Of a stretch of 41,442 bases of DNA, positions 7,293 to 15,446 are shown in pieces. The position numbers and the translations under genes are program-made. The stretch's first letter is position 1. Every line of letters begins with the position of its first letter. This DNA comes from Clostridiales bacterium (lineage in GTDB: Bacteria > Bacillota > Clostridia > Lachnospirales > WQUN01): assembly GCA_031269465.1 (NCBI GenBank), contig JAISZB010000062.1, positions 1-41,442 of the forward strand, read 5' to 3'. The notes beneath the pieces were generated by a model. It was not told where the DNA came from. It searched no databases and saw only the letters and a list, made by a program, of their open reading frames with translations.

Positions 7293-8811
7293 CTAAGCCT
7301 CCCATCCCGCTCTCAAAACGCGTAGCGAGCTCCATTATTTTCTCCTCATTCATGTCGCTTCCTTCAACAAAGCCCGTCACCCTGCCATCGCACATAACCA
7401 TAATGCGATCAGCCATGCCGATCAGCTCCTGCATTTCAGAGCTTATCATTATTATGCTCTTCCCGCTCGCTGCCAAGTCCGCAATAATAGTGTATATCTC
7501 ATACTTTGCGCCTACATCTATTCCTCGAGTCGGCTCATCCATTATAAAGACGTCCGGATCATTGGCAAGCCACCTGCTCACAATCACTTTCTGCTGATTG
7601 CCGCCTGATAAAGACTGTATGAGAGTCTGAGGGCTAGGGGTTTTTATGCTCAGCTTTTGTATATTGCTGTGCACCAGTTCGTTTATCCTCTTAAAATCAA
7701 GCATCAAGCCCATGAACATTTTGTACTGGTTCAAAGAAGCGACAGCCACATTGTCCGCCACAGAGAGCACGCCGAATATCCCCGTCTGCCGTCTGTCTTC
7801 CGTAAGGAGCGCCAGTTGATGAGAAATGGCATCCTTTGGCCTTGAGCACTTGAATGTACGGCCTTGGTATGTGATTGTCCCGGATAAAGTGCCTCTAAGG
7901 CCGAAAATCCCTTCCATGAGTTCTGTGCGCTGAGCTCCAACAAGACCGCTGACTCCGAGAATTTCTCCTCTTCGAAGCGCAAAGCTGACGTTTCTGAAAG
8001 ATCTTGGGTTTATGGAAGTGTAGTTAGTAACCTCCAACACTATATCCCCTGGTACATTTGACTTCTTCGGATAGAGATTCGCCATTTGCCTGCCGACCAT
8101 TTTGGTTATAATCATGTCAGTTGTAAGCTCTTCAGCCGGATGGGTCCCTATGTGCCTGCCATCCCTCATAATGGAGACTTCGTCTGAAATCCGCAAGATT
8201 TCATCCATTTTATGAGAGATGTAGATTATAGCGACTCCTTCTGAACGAAGTTTCCTTATTATAGAAAAAAGTTTTTCCACCTCGCCCATCGTCAGCGAAG
8301 ATGTCGGCTCATCCATGATTACTATCTTAGCTCCGACTGATATCGCTTTGGCTATCTCCACAAGCTGCATCTGGGATACTGAGAGCTGTGACAGCTTGCA
8401 TTCAGGATCGTGGGCCAGCCCCACCCGCTCCAGCACTTCTTTCGTATCTGAGTTCATCTTGGCGTGATTGACTATTCCGGGTAAAATCGCAGGATACCTT
8501 CCGCAGAATATATTCTCCGCAATCGATCTCTCCAAAATCGGCTGCAACTCTTGATGAACCATCGCTATGCCGCGCCGCAGAGCATCGAAAGGGTTTGCTA
8601 TTTTTACGGCTTCCCCATTGTAGACTACCTCGCCTTTATCCATGTTGTACACGCCGAACAGGCATTTCATCAATGTCGACTTGCCAGCTCCGTTTTCTCC
8701 CATCAAAGCGTGAACAGTGCCGGGCCTGAGCTTCAGCGACACATCGTCTAAAGCTTTGACTCCTGGAAAGGATTTGCTTATTCCTCTCAATTCCAATATA
8801 AATTCAGACAT
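7276..8811 (-). CDS. mglA: Galactose/methyl-galactoside import ATP-binding protein MglA
   Basis: A 511-residue ATPase with two fused nucleotide-binding domains, the standard form for monosaccharide importers (MglA/RbsA/XylG). Domain 1: Walker A GENGAGKST (38-46), a variant signature LSVSQMQLVEIA and Walker B KIVIMDEPTSSL. Domain 2: the P-loop position is degenerate (VSGLVGAQRTE), as is usual in this family, but LSGGNQQKVIVSRWL and VFIMDEPTRGIDVGAK are intact. The start has GGGGAGAG upstream. It sits in the cytoplasm and powers MglC. It follows mglB after a 535-bp gap filled by a repeat and a hairpin, and overlaps mglC. Confidence 0.93.
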   Translation of the reverse strand: MSEFILELRGISKSFPGVKALDDVSLKLRPGTVHALMGENGAGKSTLMKCLFGVYNMDKGEVVYNGEAVKIANPFDALRRGIAMVHQELQPILERSIAENIFCGRYPAILPGIVNHAKMNSDTKEVLERVGLAHDPECKLSQLSVSQMQLVEIAKAISVGAKIVIMDEPTSSLTMGEVEKLFSIIRKLRSEGVAIIYISHKMDEILRISDEVSIMRDGRHIGTHPAEELTTDMIITKMVGRQMANLYPKKSNVPGDIVLEVTNYTSINPRSFRNVSFALRRGEILGVSGLVGAQRTELMEGIFGLRGTLSGTITYQGRTFKCSRPKDAISHQLALLTEDRRQTGIFGVLSVADNVAVASLNQYKMFMGLMLDFKRINELVHSNIQKLSIKTPSPQTLIQSLSGGNQQKVIVSRWLANDPDVFIMDEPTRGIDVGAKYEIYTIIADLAASGKSIIMISSEMQELIGMADRIMVMCDGRVTGFVEGSDMNEEKIMELATRFESGMGGLDAKAE

Positions 8812-9012
8812 TGCCTCTCTCCCCTCAGCAGGCGTCGATTTTCTGCTTCAGCTTTTCAACTCCCGCAAGGAATGCTTATATTCTTTAAAACTTGATGATC
8901 CTGGATTTTCTTTATTCAAGCAACAGATTCCTGCAAGATAGCTCTAGCTCTCTTTATGAAAATGCAAGTTCCATTAGGGATTTCGGCTTCTGGAGAATTT
9001 AAGCGCTATGAC
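8812..9012. other. Spacer upstream of mglA
   Basis: Leader part of the mglB-mglA intergenic region. Apart from the Shine-Dalgarno of mglA I see no ORF, promoter or hairpin of note. The rest of the gap is filled by a repeat and the stem-loop at 9272-9300. Confidence 0.3.
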
Positions 9013-9234
9013 ATACCGCTTTTCATCATATATTCCTTTTTGTTGACTGTCCATTGGGTGGTGCGATTGATATCGGCATTTTGCACTCGGTGTATAATCA
9101 ACAAAAAAAGGCAGTTGAGTACGAAAATACATTTTATGTACATTTGTCCACGCCTCAAACACACAAATGGCTTAATATTTTCATCCTTAGCGGTGAAGCG
9201 AAGCTTCATAGGGGTTTATATGAAAAGCAGTATA
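9013..9234. repeat. Palindromic MITE-like repeat, copy 3 (composite)
   Basis: The left end ATACCGCTTTTCATCATAT and right end ATGAAAAGCAGTATA match the family. The core is the asymmetric form GCGATTGATATCGGCATTTT. A second block, TTAGCGGTGAAGCGAAGC plus TTCATAGG, follows before the right end; the same block recurs at 28027, 31308 (reverse) and 33851 (reverse). It lies between mglB and mglA inside the transporter operon. Confidence 0.72.
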
Positions 9235-9271
9235 TTCTTCGGGCATCGTCTTCATCACCCCTGAATAATCA

Positions 9272-9300
9272 TTAAGCCGCGTGCATCGCACGCGGCTTAA
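9272..9300 (-). terminator. Strong stem-loop between mglB and mglA (attenuator or mRNA 3' stabiliser)
   Basis: A perfect 13-bp stem with the 3-nt loop ATC, GC-rich in its inner part, about 46 bp after the mglB stop. On the minus strand it is followed by TGATTATTCAGG, which is not a run of U, so it is a poor terminator. Such hairpins after a binding-protein gene are known to raise its mRNA level over the transporter genes. Confidence 0.65.
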
Positions 9301-9346
9301 CATTCGCTTTCAATTTAGCAGGCTTTGATGCCGACTGTCGCCATGC

Positions 9347-10360
9347 CTATGCTGTGACCTTCTGATAGTCAACCATGATGCGCTTATCGTTAGTTCCGCC
9401 GTTTAAGTACTTTACAGCAGCGTCAACCGCTGTGTGGGACTGGCCTATGTGGTCGTTTAGAACTGTACCCGTCATTGTTCCAGCCTTGACCATTTCCACG
9501 CATTCATCAAGCGCGTCGACTCCGACCAGATAAATGTCCTTTCCAACTGTGCGTCCAGCCGACGAGATAGCCTGGGCCGCGCCCAGCGCCATGCCGTCAT
9601 TGTTGCAGAAAATGACGTCTATTGAATTTCCGAACTGAGACAAAGCGCTTGCGGCGAGCTCCTGGCCTTTTGCCTGATCCCAGTCTCCACGCTGCTTAAA
9701 CAGCTCTTCAACCGCTATTCCAGAATCTGTAAGGGCTTTGATTGAATATTCAGTGCGATACTGAGCGTCAACGTTTTCAGGATCTCCCATGATCATGACG
9801 TAGCGCACAGTGCCGTCTCCGTCGACATCGCCTTTGGTTGGCAGATTAGCTATAATCTCTCCTTGATAAGTGCCTGATTGGCGCGCGTCCGCTCCTACAT
9901 AGCAAGCTTTGTCATAATCCATAGCGTTTTCTTCCATAGGTTCGCGGTTTATGTAGACCACCGGGACATTCGCCGCTTTAGCCTTTTCTGTTATTGTAGC
10001 CTCAGAAGAAGACTGGACGAGGTTGATAATCAGCACATCCACTCCTTGCGCGAGGAAAGTGTCGACTTGGTTGGTTTGTTCAGCCATGTCGCCCTTTCCG
10101 TCTTGGATGTTGACATTGTATTTCACAGTGTCAGTCTCAAGAGTCTTAAAATAGGCTGCTATTTCATTGCGGTAGAGAGTCATGAAGTTATCATCATACT
10201 TGTAGATGGAGACTCCGACATTGTATGTCTTTACTTCCGGCGCGGCGGCCGCCCCTGCGGACGGGGCGGCGGCGCCTGATGTCCCGCCGGCGCATCCAGT
10301 GATTGATGCAAGCAGCAATAAGCAGCAAAGAAGCATTGATAAAAGCTTTCTTGATTTCAT
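9347..10360 (-). CDS. mglB: Galactose/glucose-binding lipoprotein MglB
   Basis: A 337-residue lipoprotein, the extracellular sugar-binding subunit of the Mgl importer. Signal sequence MKSRKLLSMLLCCLLLLASI is followed by lipobox ITGC with Cys23. The frame continues upstream to 10420, but ATG at 10360 is preceded by GGAGG and starts the signal peptide. Features of galactose-binding protein are present: a calcium-site loop DVDGDGTVRYVMI, the sugar-contact regions VYINREP, AQYRTEYS, QRGDWDQA and CNNDGMALGAA, and the hinge sequence VGVDAL. It has its own long leader (10361-11072) and is separated from the sensor genes upstream by a terminator, so it is probably transcribed from its own promoter. 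Confidence 0.92.
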   Translation of the reverse strand: MKSRKLLSMLLCCLLLLASITGCAGGTSGAAAPSAGAAAAPEVKTYNVGVSIYKYDDNFMTLYRNEIAAYFKTLETDTVKYNVNIQDGKGDMAEQTNQVDTFLAQGVDVLIINLVQSSSEATITEKAKAANVPVVYINREPMEENAMDYDKACYVGADARQSGTYQGEIIANLPTKGDVDGDGTVRYVMIMGDPENVDAQYRTEYSIKALTDSGIAVEELFKQRGDWDQAKGQELAASALSQFGNSIDVIFCNNDGMALGAAQAISSAGRTVGKDIYLVGVDALDECVEMVKAGTMTGTVLNDHIGQSHTAVDAAVKYLNGGTNDKRIMVDYQKVTA

Positions 10361-10469
10361 TTTTGATACCTCCATATGAATTAATACCCTCGCCCTAAGG
10401 CGCGTTTGAAATTCCAGCATGCAACCTTCGTCTTATCAGAAGAAGCTTCATCCCTGCATATGGATTTTT

Positions 10470-10555
10470 CAAACTCCTCCGAGCCGTGCGCACAGCTCGG
10501 ATTACAGCTGGCATCCCTTCGGGTGGCGAAAGATACTGCTGCTTCCGCCACTAGA
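10470..10555 (-). promoter_or_regulatory. Candidate structured leader of mglB
   Basis: On the minus strand two stems are clear: GTGGCGGAAG with CTTTCGCCAC (10542-10551 with 10523-10532, one G-U pair), and the near-perfect palindrome 10478-10501 (TCCGAGC/GCTCGGA arms with GTGCGCAC inside). A further GGAT/ATCC pairing is possible between them. There is no U-run after it. It is unusually GC-rich for its AT-rich surroundings and lies about 110 nt ahead of the mglB start. I compared it from memory with SAM, TPP, FMN, cobalamin, glycine, c-di-GMP and fluoride riboswitch cores and saw no match. Confidence 0.4.
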
Positions 10556-10805
10556 TTTCATTTAAAGTATAAATGATAGGACTTCTAAAATCTATACAAA
10601 ATCCAACTTATAATCTTAGATTTTCTTGGATATATTTTAGCTTTAAGTTTAGCTGAGTTGAATATTGTTATAAATATCAATAACTTTAGACTTGTCAGCT
10701 CCATTAAATTCTTTTCTTGAATATTCTTTTAAAGCTGTTATAGGACGGCCTTAACTGTAAAGTTGAGGCAGACGACGCTTCATGACTTGCATAGGCACTT
10801 GGCAT
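10556..10805. other. AT-rich region upstream of the mglB leader
   Basis: About 250 bp, very AT-rich and free of ORFs; a likely place for the mglB promoter. A minus-strand TATACT lies at about 10564-10569, but no good -35 is at 17 bp, so the start site is not assigned. Confidence 0.3.
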
Positions 10806-10917
10806 GTATATTTTGTAGCTTGATTATACAGCGAGTGCGAAATGCCGAATCGGCATTTCGCACCACTCAATGGATAATCAAGCTACAAAAAAGGAACATT
10901 TGATGAAAAGCGGTATA
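10806..10917. repeat. Palindromic MITE-like repeat, copy 4
   Basis: A complete copy. The arms are TTGTAGCTTGATTATACAGC and GGATAATCAAGCTACAAAAA, with the core GTGCGAAATGCCGAATCGGC and TTTCGCAC, and the right end is TGATGAAAAGCGGTATA. Both arms carry GTAGC where other copies have GGAGC, so the two arms changed together. A further half copy (TTGAGCTTGATATACAGC ... TGCATTTGACTGCAATTC) follows to about 11040. Confidence 0.8.
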
Positions 10918-11072
10918 TTTGAGCTTGATATACAGCTTAAAAGCGTATAGTCAAGCTAATATAGGCATGCTGATTTGCACTGAAAGTTCCTATTTGGGGG
11001 TTCCAACGCAGGTGCATTTGACTGCAATTCGGCATATCATGGGGGTACCAAGACAGGCGCCTCGCGGCAGGC

Positions 11073-11126
11073 AAAAATCCGCAAGAAAGGCTTCCCAGCG
11101 AATCCGCGGAGAAGCCTTTCTTGCGG
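11073..11126 (-). terminator. Rho-independent terminator after the second sensor gene
   Basis: A 16-bp perfect stem (11079-11094 with 11111-11126) with a 16-nt loop. On the minus strand the stem is followed by ATTTTTG. It lies 12 bp past the stop at 11139 and separates the sensor operon from mglB. Confidence 0.85.
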
Positions 11127-11138
11127 AGTCCATCTTAA

Positions 11139-12221
11139 TCATTTTTGCCCTTCCCGCCTCACCACATACATCGGGGCCCTGACATAGCGCTCTTCAGTCA
11201 TCCCGATGACATCGCGCGCATTCCCATCCTTGATGTGGGCCAGAACAATCTCGAATATAAGCTTTGCCTGCGCCTCGTAATCTATTACGACGGTGCCTTC
11301 CATCTTTCCGTCATAAACCGCCTGAAGACCCTGCGGCGTCCCGTCTACCCCCACAATATTCGTAAAATCCAGCTGGTTGTCCGATACATAGTCGATGACT
11401 CCAAGCGCCATGTCATCATTGTTGCAGAGTATTACCTCTATCTGGCTGCCATACTTGGTGAAGTAGTCCTTTGCTAAGGCCGCAGCCTGGCTTCTCTCCC
11501 AGTTTGCAGTGCCGCCATCCAGCTTCTCCACCATTATTCCCGCATCAACAATTGCCTGTATGGAGCTTTCAGTCCGAAGAATCGCGTCCTGATGCCTGAA
11601 CTCGCCTTCTATCATGATATACTGCAATATTCCGTCATTGTTTAAATCAAGCCTTTCTGGATTTTCTCTGTAAGCGTCTACTATAATCTGCCCTTCAAGC
11701 CTCCCGTTCATTGACGCGTCTGTGCCTACATAATACAGTTTGTCCCATTTCCTCAGATCAGCCTGCACCGGTTCCCTGTTAAAGAAAATCAACGGCACAT
11801 CCGCCTCCATCGCCTTGTCTATCACATACGCAACGCTTGTGCGATCCACGACGTTTACGCATAGAATATTATAGCCTAATGACAGGCTCCTCTCTATCTG
11901 GGTGTTTTGAGTAGCCTGGCTCCCCTGCGCATCCTGAATGCTCAGGTAAAGGTTGGCGCCTTGCTCTCGCTCATAGGCGCTTACAATATCCCTCAAGCTG
12001 TTCATCAGATTTGATATGAAAGTATCGTCTCCACGATACATGAACACTCCGATTTTCAGATTCTGACCGACATTCGCGCCGCTGTCGCGTCGAAGCATGA
12101 TGCCTGCGGCAACAGCGGCGGCAACAGCCGCGGCGGCAAGCATTGCCGCCATAATGCCCAGCTTCACCGGAATCTTCCCAAGTATCGCTTTCACCCGGTT
12201 CGCCCCCATTCTCAAGCGCAT
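11139..12221 (-). CDS. Membrane-anchored galactose-binding-protein homologue (probable sugar sensor)
   Basis: A 360-residue Peripla_BP_4 (MglB-type) protein. Its N-terminus is a basic stretch then one Ala-rich membrane helix (about 20-43, LGIMAAMLAAAAVAAAVAAG) with no lipobox Cys, so it stays anchored by the helix. The binding fold is well kept: calcium-loop DLNNDGILQYIMI (about 192-204), FNREP (147-151), ILRTESSI, ANWERSQAAA, CNNDDMALG (266-274), VGVDGTPQ. These are the same landmarks as in MglB next door, so galactose or glucose binding is likely. It follows the other binding-protein homologue by 14 bp and precedes a terminator. The anchored form and the kinase in the operon point to sensing rather than transport, as for XylFII with LytS; this is inference. 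Start uncertain: the Shine-Dalgarno at 12221 is weak, and a GTG ten codons in has GGGGGCG. Confidence 0.85.
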   Translation of the reverse strand: MRLRMGANRVKAILGKIPVKLGIMAAMLAAAAVAAAVAAGIMLRRDSGANVGQNLKIGVFMYRGDDTFISNLMNSLRDIVSAYEREQGANLYLSIQDAQGSQATQNTQIERSLSLGYNILCVNVVDRTSVAYVIDKAMEADVPLIFFNREPVQADLRKWDKLYYVGTDASMNGRLEGQIIVDAYRENPERLDLNNDGILQYIMIEGEFRHQDAILRTESSIQAIVDAGIMVEKLDGGTANWERSQAAALAKDYFTKYGSQIEVILCNNDDMALGVIDYVSDNQLDFTNIVGVDGTPQGLQAVYDGKMEGTVVIDYEAQAKLIFEIVLAHIKDGNARDVIGMTEERYVRAPMYVVRREGQK

Positions 12222-12235
12222 TTGAATTGCCCCGG

Positions 12236-13147
12236 CTACCCTATCGGAAAGAGTATGTTGATTATAGGCTCGCTGTACATATTCCCCGCGTCGGCTTTGT
12301 ATATTCCCAGCGCCTCCTCCTGGAATGGCTTCTTTTCAGCCGCGTTTACGGCAGCGCGCAGGCTCAGGTAACCGGCGTCGTACTCGCTGTACACCGCAAG
12401 CCCTCGAAGCCTGCCGCTTTCCAGATACTGCCTGGCGCCGCTGGAATAGCCTATGCCGTAGAGGATGCAGTCCTCATCCGACTGCTCGCACATATTGACA
12501 AGAAGCGCGTCATCAATTGCCAGGATCAGCCGCTTTCGATCCGAAGATATCGCTGCGCTTACGCTTCCCTGCGTATTTTCACAGTAGCGTATCGAGCTTT
12601 CGACTCCGCTCTCTTTAAGAGTCGCCTCAAGCGCGTCTCTGCGCTTCATATGAATGGGCTTCCAGTCTACCGGGCATAAGATGAGACAGCTTTTTTCGCC
12701 TTCAGCAGCCGCCCATGCCCCCAAAGCCTTTCCAAGCGCTTCGTCATCCGCCCCTACATGCCTTTTCACTGCGGCTATCGGCTGGATGACCGTTACAACG
12801 GGCGGGCTTTGGCGCAAACCGCTTAAATATGAATCCATTTCTACGATGTTTTCAGGATTCAAAACCACTGCGTCCGTAAAATTTATCTCACGCTGCAAGT
12901 ACTCCAGCTGGGTCGCCCCGTCATTTTTAGCATAGCCGGACAAAATGTGCAGATCCGCGTTGAAATCCAGCGCCGCCTGCTCCATGCCCTTCATGAAGCG
13001 CTCGCCCGGCGCCCTCATCAATACTGAGATGCTATGGACTTTGGGACTCCCTCCCTCCCCTGCGGACTGAGAGAACATGACAAGAAGGAGCGCCGCCGCG
13101 ACAACCCAAAGCGATATGAATACTACTCTGACATTAATCTCCTTCAT
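12236..13147 (-). CDS. Membrane-anchored periplasmic-binding-like protein (probable sensor partner of the kinase)
   Basis: 303 residues. One N-terminal membrane helix (VVFISLWVVAAALLLVMF) without a lipobox, then a type-I periplasmic-binding fold of the sugar-binding LacI/RbsB class: ISVLMRAPGERFMKGMEQAALDFNADL, then DAVVLNPENI, VVTVIQPIAAVKRHVGADDE and LILAIDDALLVNM. It is shorter than MglB and lacks its calcium loop, the NREP motif and the CNND motif, so its ligand probably differs or it no longer binds sugar directly. ATG at 13147 has AGAGGAGG. It lies directly downstream of the kinase gene, apart from a 505-bp gap holding a repeat. Proteins of this type beside YesM/LytS kinases act as extracellular input modules. 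Confidence 0.8.
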   Translation of the reverse strand: MKEINVRVVFISLWVVAAALLLVMFSQSAGEGGSPKVHSISVLMRAPGERFMKGMEQAALDFNADLHILSGYAKNDGATQLEYLQREINFTDAVVLNPENIVEMDSYLSGLRQSPPVVTVIQPIAAVKRHVGADDEALGKALGAWAAAEGEKSCLILCPVDWKPIHMKRRDALEATLKESGVESSIRYCENTQGSVSAAISSDRKRLILAIDDALLVNMCEQSDEDCILYGIGYSSGARQYLESGRLRGLAVYSEYDAGYLSLRAAVNAAEKKPFQEEALGIYKADAGNMYSEPIINILFPIG

Positions 13148-13402
13148 GCCTGCCTCCTCTAATGCTCAATCTCCGTTCGCCGGGTTCCCGCTGCTCCGCC
13201 CGCAATCAGCGAAAAGCCGATTTATGCTGGCGCGCAGCCAAACGCGCCGAGTTTGGGGCTGGATTATCCATTGCAGCGCAATCAGCTGGACTGCGATTTT
13301 TAAGCTTGGCTTTCCACAATCAAGCTCCAAAACATTAACAAGACTCAATATTTTCAAAGTGCAGCATTATGATTTTACAGTAAAACAGATTCTAAGCCCC
13401 GT
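13148..13402. other. Spacer with repeat half-copies
   Basis: 13250-13335 holds a degenerate copy of the repeat family (GGGGCTGGATTATCCATTGC ... CAATCAAGCTCCAAAAC) whose core has been lost. I see no gene. Confidence 0.4.
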
Positions 13403-13538
13403 TATACCGCTTTTCATCAAATGTTCCTTTTTTGGGGCTTGATTATCCATTGAATGGTGCGAAATGCCGAAATCGGCATTTTGCACTCTCTGTATAATCA
13501 AGCTCCAAAAAAGGTAATTTTATATGAAAAGCAGTATA
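13403..13538. repeat. Palindromic MITE-like repeat, copy 5 (near-consensus, 136 bp)
   Basis: One of the best copies: left end TATACCGCTTTTCATCAAAT, arm GGGGCTTGATTATCCATTGA, core TGCGAAATGCCGAAATCGGC, right arm GTATAATCAAGCTCCAAAAA, and right end GGTAATTTTATATGAAAAGC followed by AGTATA. It lies between the kinase gene and the binding-protein gene that follows it. Confidence 0.88.
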
Positions 13539-13625
13539 ACTGCTGAGTTTCTCCACGGCCTTTCCGCATTCGAGCAAAATGAGCAAATCCAGCAAGCGGC
13601 TGATGCCTCTTCCTGGGGCATTCAG

Positions 13626-13651
13626 GGAATGCCTCAGTCCTGAGGCATTCC
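13626..13651 (-). terminator. Hairpin at the end of the kinase gene
   Basis: A perfect 12-bp stem (13626-13637 with 13640-13651) with a 2-nt gap at the turn, touching the kinase stop codon. It lacks a U-run on the minus strand, so it may shape expression between the kinase and the sensors rather than end transcription. Confidence 0.5.
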
Positions 13652-13652
13652 T

Positions 13653-15434
13653 TCACCGCGCCTTCTCGTCATAAGCTACAGCCGGCATCCTTATCAAAAC
13701 GCGGGTGCCCGCATCCAGTTCGCTTTCTATGGTCAAGCCATATTTTGCTCCGAAATAAAGGGCTATCCGCTCATGAACATTCTTAAGCCCTATTCCTGAA
13801 CCCTTTGATGATACGGCGCTTAGTGTAAGCAAATTCGCAATCATCCCTTCAGGCATGCCGGGCCCGTTGTCTTCAACCATAAGAAGCAGATCGCCGTTTT
13901 CTACCTTAGCCGTAATCCTTATTCGCCCGTCATCGTCAACCATGTAGTCCATCGCGTGGTATATGGCGTTTTCCACTATCGGCTGCAGCACCAGCTTAAG
14001 GCTTGACATGTTTAAAGCCTCTTCATCCGCGCTTATGGAATAGGTGAATTTATTCTTATACCTCATGGATTGAATCATAAGGTAGCTCCTGGCATGATCC
14101 AGCTCGTCCCTCAAAGTCGTTATGTTTTTGCCTTTATTCAAGCTCAGCCTGAAAAACCGCGCAAGCGCGGAAACTATCTTCAGCGCGTCCTCCGGCTGCC
14201 CCTTCTCTATCATCCATACGATGATATCCAAAGTGTTGTACAGAAAATGCGGGTTAATCTGCGCTTGCAGAGCGTTAAGCTCGCTTTTCTGCTTCTGGGT
14301 CTGCTCCTCCACTATATCGTCGGTCAGCTTTCTCATGATGTCCACCATGTGCTGTATTGACTTGCCAAGCTGCTGTATCTCCTCAGAGCCTCCAACATAG
14401 ATTTCCGCGCCGGCGAGTCCCTGCTCCACCGACTGGACTGAAATCTCAAGAAGCTTCACCGGATCCGTAAGCTTTCGGGAAAGGGTTGAATTGACGAGTA
14501 TTATGATGGCGAAATACATAAAAAAGATTACAAGCAGAAAGAGAATATTCTGAAAGCCGTCCAGGGTCATCCCTCTCTGGGGAATGACTCCGATTATTGA
14601 CCACCCGGTATATCCTGCCGATCTGACTATTACAACGTCGGTTTCATTAGGGCCTTTCACAACGTAGGATCCGTCCCTGTATCCCGCCAGCTCCTCGTTG
14701 ATCTCCGCATACAAGCCTGAAGCTATGAGCTGCTGCCTAGGATGGTAAATCAGCTTTCCGTCTGAATCTATAAGATAGATGTATCCCCCGCCCACCAAAG
14801 ACATGTTTGCAAAAAGCTCTGAGACGCCGCTGTACCTTAAGTCTATAAGAAGAACCCCTGTCTTGGCCGCCTTGTTTTCTGTTATCTCCACAGCGCAGGA
14901 AAGCGACATGACCCAGCTGTACTGCCCTTCGGCATCCATGAATAGATTCTGCACCATGGGGCTTTGGAAATGGAGATTCTCAGTCCTCTGCAACGCCATG
15001 ATAAACCACGGCTCCGCTGTGACGCTCACTCCGTTTTTGAGCATGGCCGGGGGCGCTGTGGCAAGCATTCTCCCATCAGCTGAAAACAGCGTAATATTTT
15101 TTATATAATTGCTGTTTGCGTCATAAAGAAGCTGCAGCTGCTCGCTTATTGAGGATGACTTTATATTGTTTTTGATGACATGATAGCTTACGGAATTGGA
15201 AAGCCTTATCATATCGCTGAGATAAGTGCTTAATGATCTGTTGATCTGCTCTACGAGATTCTGATTCTCAGAATGCAGAGTAGCTTTTATCTGTGCGGAA
15301 AACCGCAGGTAGAATGTCACCCCGGTCATAAGTATCGCCAGCAGGGCGCTTGATGTGAAGCTTATGAAGACTGTATAGCGGATGCTGCTCCTGTTGTAGA
15401 ATTTGAGGAAGTATCCTACAGCTTTATTTATCAT
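13653..15434 (-). CDS. YesM/LytS-type sensor histidine kinase
   Basis: 593 residues, membrane-bound. It has TM1 at about 22-43, an extracellular dCache-like sensor region about 45-290 (with LFSADGRMLATAPP, EPWFIMALQ and YIYLIDSDGKLIYHP) and TM2 about 295-316. A HAMP linker (SRKLTDPVKLLE) follows, then a coiled coil and the His_kinase domain with phospho-acceptor His396 in QAQINPHFLYNTLD. The ATPase domain has the N-box LQPIVENAIYH, G1 EDNGPGMP and G2 GSGIGLKNVHERI. It is the partner of the AraC-type response regulator 12 bp upstream. The extracytoplasmic domain and the two binding-protein genes downstream suggest that it reads extracellular sugar, alone or through those proteins. Confidence 0.93.
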   Translation of the reverse strand: MINKAVGYFLKFYNRSSIRYTVFISFTSSALLAILMTGVTFYLRFSAQIKATLHSENQNLVEQINRSLSTYLSDMIRLSNSVSYHVIKNNIKSSSISEQLQLLYDANSNYIKNITLFSADGRMLATAPPAMLKNGVSVTAEPWFIMALQRTENLHFQSPMVQNLFMDAEGQYSWVMSLSCAVEITENKAAKTGVLLIDLRYSGVSELFANMSLVGGGYIYLIDSDGKLIYHPRQQLIASGLYAEINEELAGYRDGSYVVKGPNETDVVIVRSAGYTGWSIIGVIPQRGMTLDGFQNILFLLVIFFMYFAIIILVNSTLSRKLTDPVKLLEISVQSVEQGLAGAEIYVGGSEEIQQLGKSIQHMVDIMRKLTDDIVEEQTQKQKSELNALQAQINPHFLYNTLDIIVWMIEKGQPEDALKIVSALARFFRLSLNKGKNITTLRDELDHARSYLMIQSMRYKNKFTYSISADEEALNMSSLKLVLQPIVENAIYHAMDYMVDDDGRIRITAKVENGDLLLMVEDNGPGMPEGMIANLLTLSAVSSKGSGIGLKNVHERIALYFGAKYGLTIESELDAGTRVLIRMPAVAYDEKAR

Positions 15435-15446
15435 TTATGCACCAAC

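Noticed and set aside
10470..10555. Assigning a known riboswitch class to the mglB leader
   Set aside because: No core motif of a class I can recall is present; only generic stems are visible.
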